DNA of 64,000 nt from the NCBI RefSeq assembly GCF_040676675.1, contig NZ_JBFAPK010000008.1:1-64000 (forward strand), read 5' to 3'. The notes under the pieces were generated by a model. The model did not search any database. It saw only the letters and a list, made by a program, of their open reading frames with translations, and was not told where the DNA came from. Of the stretch, positions 1-8,323 are shown piece by piece. Source of the stretch: JBFAPK01 sp040676675 (GTDB lineage: Bacteria; Actinomycetota; Actinomycetes; Mycobacteriales; Micromonosporaceae). Both the position numbers and the translations under genes were made by a program. How positions within the stretch are numbered: position 1 is the first letter of the stretch; each line of letters begins with the position of its first letter.

Positions 1-1
1 T

Positions 2-448
2 TTTCCCCACCACTCCTGTTTTCTGATCGGCGACGCCCGGTGGTCCGGATCCCGGCCCGGTTGCCCGATGTGCCTGCTGGCGTCGGCCTCGGACGAGCCG
101 CACGGCCTGCCGGACGGGGACGACGTGGACCGCGCGTGGCGCCAGCTGCTGACAGCGGTACCGGCGCGGGACTCTGCGACGATCGACCTGGCCCTCGGCA
201 CCATCGCCGAGTTTTGGATCGCGGAGACCGAGGGCGACTGGCGGTTCTTCCACCCGCGCAGCGCCCCCGACTTCGACCCGGAGCCCTGCGCGGCGGCCAC
301 GATCGCGCGGCGGCGCGGCTGGGGGCCCAGGGCATTGACGGACGAGGTCTGCGACTACCTGGACGCCGGCCTGGCGGACGGGTTTCCGGATCCGCTTTAC
401 CCGCAACTGCCCCCGCTGCGACCCGAGCCTGCGGATCGCGGGGAGTGA
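2..448 (+). CDS. Hypothetical protein, 5'-partial at window edge
   Basis: I do not recognise this protein. The reading frame is open to the left edge and the only internal start, ATG at 68, has no purine-rich ribosome binding site, so the true start probably lies outside the window. The visible N-terminal part contains a Cys-Pro-Met-Cys motif just before and at residue M of the internal ATG, with another Cys and two His residues upstream, which could be a metal site. The rest is acidic and rich in Trp and Pro with no signal peptide or membrane segment. It ends one base before the GTG of the next gene, so the two are probably co-transcribed. Confidence 0.6.
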   Translation, partial: FPHHSCFLIGDARWSGSRPGCPMCLLASASDEPHGLPDGDDVDRAWRQLLTAVPARDSATIDLALGTIAEFWIAETEGDWRFFHPRSAPDFDPEPCAAATIARRRGWGPRALTDEVCDYLDAGLADGFPDPLYPQLPPLRPEPADRGE

Positions 449-449
449 C

Positions 450-1031
450 GTGCCGATCGAGGTGATGAGCCGGCGACGATCGGCGGCGACGATCGAAAAG
501 CAGTATCCGAACTCGACGGTCATCGACGTGACCTCCCGCGCGGCCCAACCGTGGGTGCAACTCAGCCCGTTCTATCCGCACGGTGGCATCCCGGTGCCCG
601 GCTCGCCCGGTACCTTCGGGCAGTCGGTGGAGGGAATCTGGCAGGCGCTGAAGGTTTTCGAGACCTCCGACGTCGACCTGAGCAAGCTCGATGTCACCTC
701 GATGAAGGGCCTCAAGCGGACCACTCGGCGGTACGGGCGCGTACTCGGGCACCGGTACGGGTCGACCGGGCAGGTCCTACTGCCGTACGGACCGGCTCGG
801 CGACGAATCTATCTCCCCGCCTATCGCTGGGTGCTCGAACACCGGGTGAAGGATCTGCTCGACGAGCTCGCCGAGCTGAGCCGACGAGCGGACGTCGTGC
901 TACTGGACTACGAGACCAACTTGGACGTCGACGACCTCAGTCGCCCGCTCTCGCACGCGGGTCTGGTCCGTCTGCACCTGGAGGATCGGTGGCCCGCCGA
1001 GCCGCCCGACGTCCCCGCCGATCCTGAATGA
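450..1031 (+). CDS. Conserved protein of unknown function (DUF6939-like)
   Basis: This 193-aa soluble protein starts at GTG one base after the upstream stop codon, indicating translational coupling. Its N-terminus, with MPIEVMSRRRS then a conserved VIDVTSRA stretch and an SPFYPHGGIPVP segment, and its C-terminal VLLDYETN motif match what I remember of a conserved actinobacterial family, I think DUF6939. No function is known to me. It has no membrane segment. The conserved Arg/Lys-rich centre (KGLKRTTRR around residues 88-96) suggests an anionic ligand or nucleic acid, but that is inference only. Confidence 0.75.
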   Translation: MPIEVMSRRRSAATIEKQYPNSTVIDVTSRAAQPWVQLSPFYPHGGIPVPGSPGTFGQSVEGIWQALKVFETSDVDLSKLDVTSMKGLKRTTRRYGRVLGHRYGSTGQVLLPYGPARRRIYLPAYRWVLEHRVKDLLDELAELSRRADVVLLDYETNLDVDDLSRPLSHAGLVRLHLEDRWPAEPPDVPADPE

Positions 1032-1120
1032 CCTCACCGTTGCCCGAGACGAGGGCAGCGGCACGCTCCACGTCTAAAGCAGTACCGTGAGCAGACCGGC
1101 CGAGAAAGGGGCCGTCCCGC

Positions 1121-1315
1121 GTACTGGAGCTGTCTGAGAGTCCGCGCTGGCGCAAGTCCACCCGCGGCAACGGCGCGGGCGGAGCCTGCGTCGAGGTCGC
1201 CGACAACCTGCCGGGCCGGGTGCTGGTCCGCGACACCAAGGACCGCGACGGCGGTACGTTGAGCTTCGCCCCCGGGGCGTGGCGCGCCTTCGTCGAGACC
1301 GTGAAGGCGGGCTGA
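1121..1315 (+). CDS. DUF397-domain protein, start codon unresolved
   Basis: The frame ending at TGA 1313 encodes about 64 residues with the hallmarks of DUF397: WRKSTRGNG, CVEVADN, VLVRDTKD and FAPGAWRAFV. DUF397 proteins are short actinobacterial proteins usually encoded beside an XRE-type regulator; none is adjacent here. The frame has no ATG, GTG or TTG between the upstream stop at 1088 and the domain, so it either starts at CTG (1124 or 1130) or has lost its start. A GTG at 1087 opens a short overlapping frame that stops at 1135, compatible with a small indel. It could be a recent pseudogene. Confidence 0.6.
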   Translation, partial: VLELSESPRWRKSTRGNGAGGACVEVADNLPGRVLVRDTKDRDGGTLSFAPGAWRAFVETVKAG

Positions 1316-1325
1316 GCCCGGCAGG

Positions 1326-1823
1326 TCAGCTCCGCCCGCGCCAGCGCGCCTCGCGCAGCGGCGCCCAGTGCTTGCGGTAGTACATCAGGCCCGTCACCGC
1401 GAGCACGATGGCCGTCGTCGGCCAGACCACCATCGCGGTGATCGATACCCAGACCGGGAAGTCGTCGGCGCGGGCGAGGAGCGCGAGCAGCGGTACGACC
1501 CCGCCGAGCGTCGCGAGCCAGCAGAAGGCGTACGTCCGCAGGACCTCGCCGAAGCGCAGTTTGGCCCAGCCCGCGATGTTGTACCTGTACGTCGTCTCGC
1601 TGTACAGGCCGATGCTCTTGCTGGCGAAGCCGCGTTCGCGTAGGTAGTAGCGGTCGAGCGGGATGATCGGGAGTCCGATGATGGTGAACCAGCGGGTCGC
1701 GAAGCAGTAGCCTGTCGCGTCGACCCGCGTGAACCCCTTGAGATCGAAGCCGATCCCGTTGAAGCTGCGCAGGCTACCCGGTCCCGGATTGTCCCTGGAG
1801 AACGGCCAGACGTCGTCGGACAT
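1326..1823 (-). CDS. Small membrane protein of unknown function
   Basis: This 165-aa protein begins at ATG 1823 (MSDDVWPF); a longer frame to 1931 has low-complexity content and is not used. The N-terminal half contains SFNGIGFDLKG, then an aromatic WFTIIGLPIIPLDRYY segment that recurs in a widespread family of bacterial membrane proteins without known role. Two hydrophobic helices follow at about residues 97-118 and 123-146, with a basic C-terminus. It converges on the DUF397 gene 10 bases away. I cannot assign a function; topology suggests an inner-membrane anchor with a cytoplasmic N-terminal domain. Confidence 0.65.
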   Translation of the reverse strand: MSDDVWPFSRDNPGPGSLRSFNGIGFDLKGFTRVDATGYCFATRWFTIIGLPIIPLDRYYLRERGFASKSIGLYSETTYRYNIAGWAKLRFGEVLRTYAFCWLATLGGVVPLLALLARADDFPVWVSITAMVVWPTTAIVLAVTGLMYYRKHWAPLREARWRGRS

Positions 1824-1946
1824 GCGCCGGATGTTATGCGAGCCCGTCCACGCTGGACAGCTCGCGGCAACAAGCGGCCATCCCCGACCGCGTCGGCCGG
1901 TGGTGAGCCCAGCGGAGCACCCACGCGACAACGACTCGGCGACGGC

Positions 1947-4900
1947 TCACGGTACGTCGCCGGGGGCATCGGCCTCGTCGAGCCCGAGCCGCCGGTACGC
2001 CTCCCGTCGAAGCTCGTTGATCCGCTCCTGGTAGCACTCGTCTTCGCTCTCCGGCAGTTGCTCGACCAGGCGACGCATCAGCTCGGCATCGGTCGTACGG
2101 GCGGCCACGGTGGCGACCAGGTCAATCATGGTGTCGAGTTCGATCCGCGCGGGCTTGGCGGAGGCCAGGATCCTCGCCATTCCGGCTACCGGTAGTTCCC
2201 TGGCATCTCGGCGTAGCAACTGCACGACAAGCTCTTGAACACCGAGGGCGAAGTCGGTCTCTCCGACAAGGTGCTGATAACACGCCACCCGCCGCTCGAA
2301 ATTCTCGACCGACGGCTCATCAAGGAGGAGTTCCAGTAGCAGCCTGGTGTTCGGTGTGCCGTTAGTGCCGTACGGGACATACCACTCCAAACTCTGGGGC
2401 AGCCGGAGCAGCGGAACCTGACCGTGCAGGAAGACCCGGAACTCGTGCGGCGTCTGAAGAAAACCGAGTTCGCGAAGTTCATCGGCGACCCAGTCGTGCT
2501 CGGCCTTCACGAAATCGGGGAAGAGCTCGTTGTTGCGTTCGTCATCCTCGTCGTGGTCATCCCCGGGGAATCGCCCGACGGACGGCCAGGGCAACGAGGC
2601 GTAGAGCGAGAGGGGCGAGTCGTCCTCGACGCGTACCGTCAGCCGGCGATCCGACCCCAGACCGGACGCTCGCCACTCGACCCGCAGTGCCTGCCACAGG
2701 GTTCGCCAGTCGTCCAGGGGCAGCTGGCTGCGCCAGAGCGAGGCGTACCGGTGCCAGGCATCCTCGGTCTCCTCGGTCCGCAGCAGTTCCGCGACGTCGA
2801 CCGGATCCTGATGGAGCAGGACGTAAAGGGTGACGAGGTTAGCCGAATACGCCGCGTGCCGCGCCGCCACGGGTAGCCGGATCGGCTCGTAGTCGGCGAG
2901 CGACCAGGTCGGGTGCGGAAACCCGGCGTCGGCGAGCAGGTCGGATAGCAGTTCCCGGCACGCCCGCCGGCGGTCGTCGTCGAGGCGGGCCAGCAGCCCG
3001 GCGCAGAACTCGCGGATCGGGCCCCGCCGGGTGAGCGCACCAAAGGAGGTCAGCGCGTAGAGGTAGCCCGCGTCCAGCACCCGGGCCTGGGGGCGACGGC
3101 GCTGGTGCAGGCGCTCCTCGGCGAGGTCCACCAGCGTCGACACGACCAGTCGCGCGGCGAGGAACTCGCCGAAGGTGGCGTGCAGGAACTCGAAGACCTT
3201 TTCGGGCGCGCCAGTGTCGCGGTTGGCCTGCGATTCGTGGATGAAGAAGAAACGTCCGACGAGCAGTTGGCCCGGGGTGAGCGACCGGCTGGCAGAGCCG
3301 TCGCCGGGGGAGCGGGCCAGGTCGTCCGGGCCGAGCAGGTGCGGCAGGTCCCGGTCGAGGTCGGCTTCCGTGATGACGTCGCCGCGACGGTTGAACAGCG
3401 CGGCGGCCACCGCCGAGAGCCGCCGGAGTTCACTCTCCACCGCGTCGCGCCGTCGGGCGTCGGTCAGCTCGCTGTCGTGCTTGTCGACCTCGCGCCCGGC
3501 GAAGTCGACGAAGAGCCGTTCGTACAGGTCGACCCGGCCGAGGTCGTCGCCGCCCGTTTGCAGTGCGTTGGCGGAGAGGTCGTAGAGCGCCAGCAACAAC
3601 AGCAGCAGGGGCTGGGTGGCCAGTTCGGCATGGGACATCGCGACCGACAGCGGCAGGGGGTTGAGGCCCCGCCGACGCAGGCCGGCCTCGTTGAGCCCGT
3701 TCCAGGTCGCGAGCCACTCGGCGACCTGCTCCTCGTCGAAGGGCTCGAGCAGGATCGCGAGGGAGCCGTCGGGGAACCGGGCGCGGTCGGCCACGACGGT
3801 GCGGCTGGTGACGATCACGGCGACCGGCCGGGCGAGTTCGGCCTCACGCTGCTGGAACTCCTGCACCCGGTAGAGATAGTCGGCCCGGTTCAGGCCGGTG
3901 GCCTGTAACATCTCGTCGAACCCGTCCAGCATCACCACCGGCAGTGCGCCGAGCGCGGCCCGGGACAGGTCCGGCCAACCGACCCGCTCGCCGGTGGTGA
4001 GGTGGAACGCCTCCTCGATCTGGTCTTGGATGGTGGCATCCGCCGCGACGCTGCGCAGTTCCACCCGTACCGGAAAGAAGTCGGTCTCCGGGAGCCGGGC
4101 AGCGAGGACACGGGTGAACACCGACTTCCCGGAACCGGGCTGGCCGAGTACGACCAGCGGTGCATCGACCGCGTCCGGACCGGTCAGGTGCCCGGCCAGG
4201 AACGCCTGCACGTCGGTGAGGATCCGCTGCTCCGACCACCAGCGCTCGGTCGCCGGTTGGTCCGCCCGCCCGACCGTGGCGATCCGACAGCGGGGGTTGA
4301 CGTACGCGGCCACCAGGGTCGGCAGCGTGACGTGCTCCGGCAGGTCCCTCGGGTTGAGGATCGGCTGGTGGAGCCGGGCCCGGTACCGCTTCGCCAGGTC
4401 GGCCCGGCGCGCGTCCGGGGTCGCGTCGACGACGACCCGGGTCAGCAGCTCCTCGATGCCGGCGAGTCCGGTGTGGAGTTCAGCGATCCGCTCCTGGAGC
4501 GTGACACCGACCCGGTCGACCGCGGAACGGGTGGCCTGCGCGTCGATCAGCCCGACCCAGACGGCGAATTCGGGCACCTCCGCAGCGAGCTGCCGATAAT
4601 TGACGACGTACCGTTCGATCGCGTGTTCCACGACTTGATTGGTGGCCTCGTCGTCCAGCGCGCTCGCGTCGAGTTGGGACGGTTCGAAACTCGCCAGGCC
4701 GTGAAGGAAGTCGCGTACGCGGAACGTCAGCGCCGCGAAGTACGAGTCCAGCCTTATCAGCGTGTGCTCGTATGGCTGGCTCGGCGACGGTAGGGGTGGA
4801 GACTCGTGCAGGAGAGTCGTGATCAGCGCCTCGTACCGGTCCCCGGGCCAGTTCCCGGTCGCCAGGGTCACCTGTTCGGCGGCGGTGATTTCGGCGGCGG

Positions 4901-5240
4901 CCGGGTCGAGGCGGCCGTCCTCGCGCAGCACCTCGTCGAAGGCGTCGAAGAAGGCGGTGACCACCAGCACCGAGTGCGCGGCGAGCAGCCGCTGCGTACG
5001 GTCGAAGCGGCTGATGCCGGTCAACCGCTCCCCGATGCCGCGCAGCGTCTGGTTGCCCCAGCGGGACAGCTCGTCCCGGAGAGCGAAGAAGTCGACGGTT
5101 CCGGCCGAGGCGACGGTGACACCCGCGGCGGCGAGCCCGCTGACCCGGTCGAACAGGGCCATCGTCCGGCTCTCGCCCGCGCCGAGCAGCTTGACGGCAT
5201 CGGCATAGCTCAGCCTCTTGGGAGGGGAGGGCAGACGCAC
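1947..5240 (-). CDS. NACHT NTPase with NNH7-like N-terminal domain
   Basis: A 1097-aa STAND-class NTPase. The first 110 residues (RLSYADAVKLLG, then FDRTQRLLAAHSVLVVTAFF) look like the helical NNH7 domain found before NACHT modules in actinobacteria. The NACHT core shows Walker A GQPGSGKS (about 366-373) and Walker B VVMLDGFDE (about 435-443), followed by winged-helix-type helices and a FLHATFGEFLAARLV motif typical of NACHT tails. The C-terminal 450 residues are helical, without clear LRR, WD or TPR repeats. Family knowledge: bacterial NACHT proteins can be antiphage sensors; a role here is inference. GTG 5240 is preferred because homologues begin shortly before the SYADAV motif; GTG 5318 is an alternative. 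It stands alone, after a terminator hairpin. Confidence 0.85.
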   Translation of the reverse strand: MRLPSPPKRLSYADAVKLLGAGESRTMALFDRVSGLAAAGVTVASAGTVDFFALRDELSRWGNQTLRGIGERLTGISRFDRTQRLLAAHSVLVVTAFFDAFDEVLREDGRLDPAAAEITAAEQVTLATGNWPGDRYEALITTLLHESPPLPSPSQPYEHTLIRLDSYFAALTFRVRDFLHGLASFEPSQLDASALDDEATNQVVEHAIERYVVNYRQLAAEVPEFAVWVGLIDAQATRSAVDRVGVTLQERIAELHTGLAGIEELLTRVVVDATPDARRADLAKRYRARLHQPILNPRDLPEHVTLPTLVAAYVNPRCRIATVGRADQPATERWWSEQRILTDVQAFLAGHLTGPDAVDAPLVVLGQPGSGKSVFTRVLAARLPETDFFPVRVELRSVAADATIQDQIEEAFHLTTGERVGWPDLSRAALGALPVVMLDGFDEMLQATGLNRADYLYRVQEFQQREAELARPVAVIVTSRTVVADRARFPDGSLAILLEPFDEEQVAEWLATWNGLNEAGLRRRGLNPLPLSVAMSHAELATQPLLLLLLALYDLSANALQTGGDDLGRVDLYERLFVDFAGREVDKHDSELTDARRRDAVESELRRLSAVAAALFNRRGDVITEADLDRDLPHLLGPDDLARSPGDGSASRSLTPGQLLVGRFFFIHESQANRDTGAPEKVFEFLHATFGEFLAARLVVSTLVDLAEERLHQRRRPQARVLDAGYLYALTSFGALTRRGPIREFCAGLLARLDDDRRRACRELLSDLLADAGFPHPTWSLADYEPIRLPVAARHAAYSANLVTLYVLLHQDPVDVAELLRTEETEDAWHRYASLWRSQLPLDDWRTLWQALRVEWRASGLGSDRRLTVRVEDDSPLSLYASLPWPSVGRFPGDDHDEDDERNNELFPDFVKAEHDWVADELRELGFLQTPHEFRVFLHGQVPLLRLPQSLEWYVPYGTNGTPNTRLLLELLLDEPSVENFERRVACYQHLVGETDFALGVQELVVQLLRRDARELPVAGMARILASAKPARIELDTMIDLVATVAARTTDAELMRRLVEQLPESEDECYQERINELRREAYRRLGLDEADAPGDVP

Positions 5241-5342
5241 CGGCGTACGGTAACGGAGGTCTAACGCAACGCACAAACGCTGCTGGTGGCGGGCGCCCGA
5301 TCGGGGCGGAGCGGGCACGCCCCATTACGAAGGTCGCGCTGT

Positions 5343-5392
5343 TGCGGGGATGTAGTGGCCTCCGGAGCCGAGGAAACCACTACATCCCCGCA
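5343..5392. terminator. 16-bp perfect inverted repeat (ferredoxin operon terminator)
   Basis: Arms 5343-5358 and 5377-5392 are perfectly complementary (TGCGGGGATGTAGTGG and its complement) around an 18-nt loop that can itself pair. It lies 33 bases after the ferredoxin stop on the minus strand and just before the NACHT gene. There is no U-tract, which is usual for actinobacterial terminators. It should separate the two transcription units. Confidence 0.7.
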
Positions 5393-5425
5393 GTTGCGGA
5401 GGCTCGCCCGGGCGAGACCCCGCCC

Positions 5426-5620
5426 CTACTCCTCGATTTCGATGGCCAGCGCCGGGCAGACCGCCGCGGCGTGCCGTACGTCCTCGGCCAGCTCGGCCGG
5501 GGGCGCGGCGTTGAGGAGTACCACGATGCCGTCCTCGTCGCGCTGGTCGAAGACGTCGGCGGCGGCGACCACGCACTGGCCGGAGGCGACGCACTTGTCC
5601 TGGTCGATGGTGACCTTCAT
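5426..5620 (-). CDS. [3Fe-4S] ferredoxin of P450 system
   Basis: A 64-aa ferredoxin that passes electrons to a cytochrome P450. Cluster ligands are visible as C10 and C16 in CVASGQC and a C-terminal CP motif (C55-P56). The middle position of the usual second cysteine is not Cys, which is the signature of a 3Fe-4S rather than 4Fe-4S cluster. A ribosome binding site AAGGGA precedes the ATG. It follows the P450 by 49 bases and is the last gene of the unit, so the P450 at 5670 is its obvious partner, with the reductase at 7028 as likely electron donor. Confidence 0.93.
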   Translation of the reverse strand: MKVTIDQDKCVASGQCVVAAADVFDQRDEDGIVVLLNAAPPAELAEDVRHAAAVCPALAIEIEE

Positions 5621-5669
5621 GATTTTCCCTTGCTCTTCTCGTCGGGTCGTCGGTGGTGGTGTCGGCCGG

Positions 5670-6893
5670 TCACCAGGTGACGGGCAGCTCGTAGACCCCG
5701 TACACGGACGCGTCGTGCTTGAACGGGATCCGCTCCAGCTCGGTGGCGAGCCGCAGGGTGGGGATGCGCCGGTAGAGCGTGCTGTAGACGACCTGCAACT
5801 CCATCCGGGCGAGCGGCTGGCCGAGGCACTGGTGCACCCCGAAGCCGAAGGCCACGTGCCGGCGGGCGTCGCGGGTCAGGTCCAGGCGGTCGGGCTCGGC
5901 GAAGATCTCGGGATCCCGGTTGCCGATGTCGTTGGCGAGGATCAGCCCCTCGCCGGCGCGGATCACCTGGTCGCCGACCTCGATGTCGGCCAGCGCGACC
6001 CGGCGCCGCCCGTTGTGGGTGATGTTGAGGTACCGCAGCAGCTCCTCCACGGCCCCGGCGACCAGCTTCGCGTCGTCGCCGTCGCGCAGCAGCGCCAGCT
6101 GGTCGGGGTTCTGCAGCAGGGCGAGGGTACCGAGCGCGATCATGTTGGCGGTGGTCTCGTGCCCGGCGATCAGCAGCAGTACGCCCATCCGGGCCGCCTC
6201 GGGCCGGGTCAGCTCGCCGGCCTTGATCCGCTCGGCGAGCCCGGAGAGCAGGTCGCCCTTGGGCTGCGCGAGCTTCTCGCTCATCAGGTTGTCCAGGTAG
6301 TCCGTCAGTCGGCCGAGCGCCTCGGCCCGCTGCTCGGGCTCCGCGTCCCGCTTGATCAGGATTTTGCTGTTGGCCTGGAAGAAGTCGTGGTCGGAGTAGG
6401 GGACGCCGAGCAGTTCGCAGATGACCAGCGAGGGCACCGGCAGCGCGAACGCCTCGACCAGGTCGACCGGCGTCGGGCCGGCCAGCATCGCGTCGATCAG
6501 GTCGTCCACGATCTTCTGTACGGCCGGCCGCAGCGCCTCCACCCGCTTGATCATGAACGGCGCGGTCACCATCCGCCGCAGCCGGGCGTGCTCGGGATCG
6601 TCCATGAGGATGAAACCGATGCTGTTGCCGGTGATCGGGGCGGGGCTCGGGTAGCCCGGCCGGGTGATGTCGGCGCTGATCCGCGGATCGGCCAGCAGCG
6701 CCCGCTGCTCGGCGTACCGGGTCACCAGCCACGGGGTGCTGCCGTCCCACAGCCGTACCCGGGTCAGCGGTCCCTCCTGCTGCCTGGCCCGCAGCTCGGG
6801 TGGCGGGTCGAACGGGCAACCGCTCGCCCGGGCCATCGGGAAGTTCGGGATCTCGAGCGTACCGGTGCCGGCCGACTCCACTGTGCTGGTCAT
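5670..6893 (-). CDS. Cytochrome P450 (CYP105-like class I)
   Basis: A 407-aa soluble bacterial P450. The oxygen-binding I-helix motif is LLIAGHETTANM, the ExxR pair is in EELLR, and the haem-binding loop FGFGVHQCLGQPLAR puts the thiolate ligand at C356. The overall sequence resembles the CYP105/CYP107-type actinobacterial monooxygenases. ATG 6893 is chosen because GGGGAGGAATCC lies just upstream and the protein then begins at the normal length; a longer open frame upstream is not coding. It sits between a ferredoxin reductase and a ferredoxin, a complete class I electron chain. The substrate is unknown. Confidence 0.95.
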   Translation of the reverse strand: MTSTVESAGTGTLEIPNFPMARASGCPFDPPPELRARQQEGPLTRVRLWDGSTPWLVTRYAEQRALLADPRISADITRPGYPSPAPITGNSIGFILMDDPEHARLRRMVTAPFMIKRVEALRPAVQKIVDDLIDAMLAGPTPVDLVEAFALPVPSLVICELLGVPYSDHDFFQANSKILIKRDAEPEQRAEALGRLTDYLDNLMSEKLAQPKGDLLSGLAERIKAGELTRPEAARMGVLLLIAGHETTANMIALGTLALLQNPDQLALLRDGDDAKLVAGAVEELLRYLNITHNGRRRVALADIEVGDQVIRAGEGLILANDIGNRDPEIFAEPDRLDLTRDARRHVAFGFGVHQCLGQPLARMELQVVYSTLYRRIPTLRLATELERIPFKHDASVYGVYELPVTW

Positions 6894-6960
6894 GGATTCC
6901 TCCCCTGGAACAACCTGTACCGCGGACTTTCGCGCGGCAAGTCGGGCTGGCCCGCGCCCC

Positions 6961-7033
6961 CGGGCGGGCGGCGCACCGGCCGACAGCGGGCGGGCGGCGC
7001 ACCGGGCGAGGGCGCGGGCGGGCGGCGCTACGG
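6961..7033. repeat. Three GC-rich near-tandem repeats at reductase 3' end
   Basis: Copies of CGGGCGGGCGGCGCACCGG lie at 6961-6980, 6987-7006 and, as CTACGG at the end, 7015-7033. The last copy covers the stop codon (7028-7030) of the reductase gene. The period is 26-28 bases. The block fills most of the 134-base gap before the P450 and may have arisen by slippage. Confidence 0.7.
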
Positions 7034-8221
7034 TGTGGCGGCCGGGGTGGGGGCGGCCAGCGAGTCGAGGATCTCCTGGCGGCGCAGCCGGGTCTGCTTG
7101 GGCATGTTCCAGCCGAGTACGCCGGTGACCCGCCCGTCCCGCTCGTAGCGCGCCACGAAGCGGCGGCCCGCCGGGTCGCCCTCGACCACGGTGACGTCCG
7201 CCCCGGCGGGCAGCACCCCGTGCACCTGGATCTTCGCGTCGAACTGGTCGGTCCAGAAGTACGGCACCGGAACGTAGGGCTGGTCGGCGCCGAGGATGTT
7301 GGCGGCCACGGCCATGGCCTGCTCGTTGGCGTTGGTCCGGTTCTCCAGCCGCAGCAGCGTGCCGAGCCGTTCGTGGTGCCAGCGCGCCACGTCGCCGACC
7401 GCGTAGACGCCCTCGGCCGCCCGGCAACGCGAGTCGCAGACCAGGCCGTTCTCCAGCCGTAGCCCGCTGCCGGCCAGCCACTCCGTCGCCGGGTCGACCC
7501 CCATCGCCACCACGACCACGTCGGCCGGCAGCACCTCGCCGCCGTCGAGGCGTACGCCCGTGACCCGGCCGGACGCGCCGGTCAGGCCGCTCACCCCGGT
7601 GCCGAGGCGCAGCTCGACCCCGCCCTCGCGGTGCAGCTCGGCGAGGAGTCCCGCGACCAGGGGGCCGACCTGGCTCGCCAGCGGCGCCGGCTGGGGGCCG
7701 GCCATGGTGACGGCCAGGCCCAGGCTCCGCGCGGTGGCGGCCACCTCGGCGCCGAGCACCCCGTCCCCGACGACCACCAGCCGGGACGACGCCAGCAGGT
7801 CCGACCGGAGCGCGAGGGCGTGGTCGAGCGTACGCAGCACGTGCGCGCCGGCCAGCTCCGACTGCCCGGGGAGGACCCGCGGTCGCGCCCCGGTGGCGAC
7901 CACGACGGCGTCGGCCGACAGCGCCCGCCCCGAGGCGGTGCGCACGGTACGCGTCGCCGGGTCGAGCCCGACCGCCGGATCGGCGAGGACGAACTCCGCG
8001 CCCAGGGCGGCGAGCGCCTCCCGCGTCCGGAGCCGGGCCCGGTCCGGCTCCCAGCCGCCGGCGAGGACCTGCTTGGACAGGGGTGGCCGGTCGTACGGCG
8101 GGTGCGCCTCGGCGCCGAGCACGGTCAGCGCGCCGGCGTAGCCGAGCCGGCGCAGCGCCTCCGCGGTGGCGAGACCGGCGGCGGAGGCGCCGACCACCAG
8201 GACGCTGGCGGGGCCGTTCAC
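7028..8221 (-). CDS. FAD-dependent ferredoxin reductase
   Basis: A 397-aa pyridine nucleotide-disulphide oxidoreductase-like flavoprotein. It shows an N-terminal FAD-binding VLVVGASAAGLATAEALR, an NAD(P)-binding VVVGDGVLGAEVAATA near the middle, the ATG-type VVVATGARPR, and the second FAD motif VYAVGDVARW, then an ARO-type C-terminal domain. It should transfer electrons from NAD(P)H to the ferredoxin that feeds the P450s. GTG 8221 is preferred because a GGGGAC site precedes it and its first bases overlap (GTGA) the stop of a short leader frame. The gene follows tetR and precedes the P450 at 5670. Confidence 0.93.
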   Translation of the reverse strand: MNGPASVLVVGASAAGLATAEALRRLGYAGALTVLGAEAHPPYDRPPLSKQVLAGGWEPDRARLRTREALAALGAEFVLADPAVGLDPATRTVRTASGRALSADAVVVATGARPRVLPGQSELAGAHVLRTLDHALALRSDLLASSRLVVVGDGVLGAEVAATARSLGLAVTMAGPQPAPLASQVGPLVAGLLAELHREGGVELRLGTGVSGLTGASGRVTGVRLDGGEVLPADVVVVAMGVDPATEWLAGSGLRLENGLVCDSRCRAAEGVYAVGDVARWHHERLGTLLRLENRTNANEQAMAVAANILGADQPYVPVPYFWTDQFDAKIQVHGVLPAGADVTVVEGDPAGRRFVARYERDGRVTGVLGWNMPKQTRLRRQEILDSLAAPTPAATP

Positions 8222-8274
8222 GCGTCCCCGCTCACCGTGCTCGCGGCACCCGCGCAACGCCTTGTCACCTTCAT
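8218..8274 (-). CDS. 18-codon leader ORF coupled to the reductase
   Basis: ATG 8274 has a strong ribosome binding site (GGAGGGAAACC) and opens a frame of 18 codons whose TGA (8220-8218) overlaps the GTG start of the reductase as GTGA. The first residues MKVT are the same as those of the ferredoxin at 5426, and the first 11 bases differ by one. It could be a leader peptide that delivers ribosomes to the reductase, or the stub of a deleted ferredoxin gene, since reductase genes of this type often follow a ferredoxin. No cluster cysteine pattern remains. Confidence 0.45.
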   Translation of the reverse strand: MKVTRRCAGAASTVSGDA

Positions 8275-8323
8275 GGTTGGTTTCCCTCCGCGCTGGTGGT
8301 GGAAAGGTCCGCGGCCGGCGTCC

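Noticed and set aside
5241..5318. Longer NACHT N-terminus from GTG 5318
   Set aside because: Family proteins begin close to the SYADAV motif; the added residues look non-coding. It cannot be excluded.
5286..7148. 620-codon plus-strand frame over ferredoxin and P450
   Set aside because: It is antisense to well-supported redox genes and has no recognisable motif.
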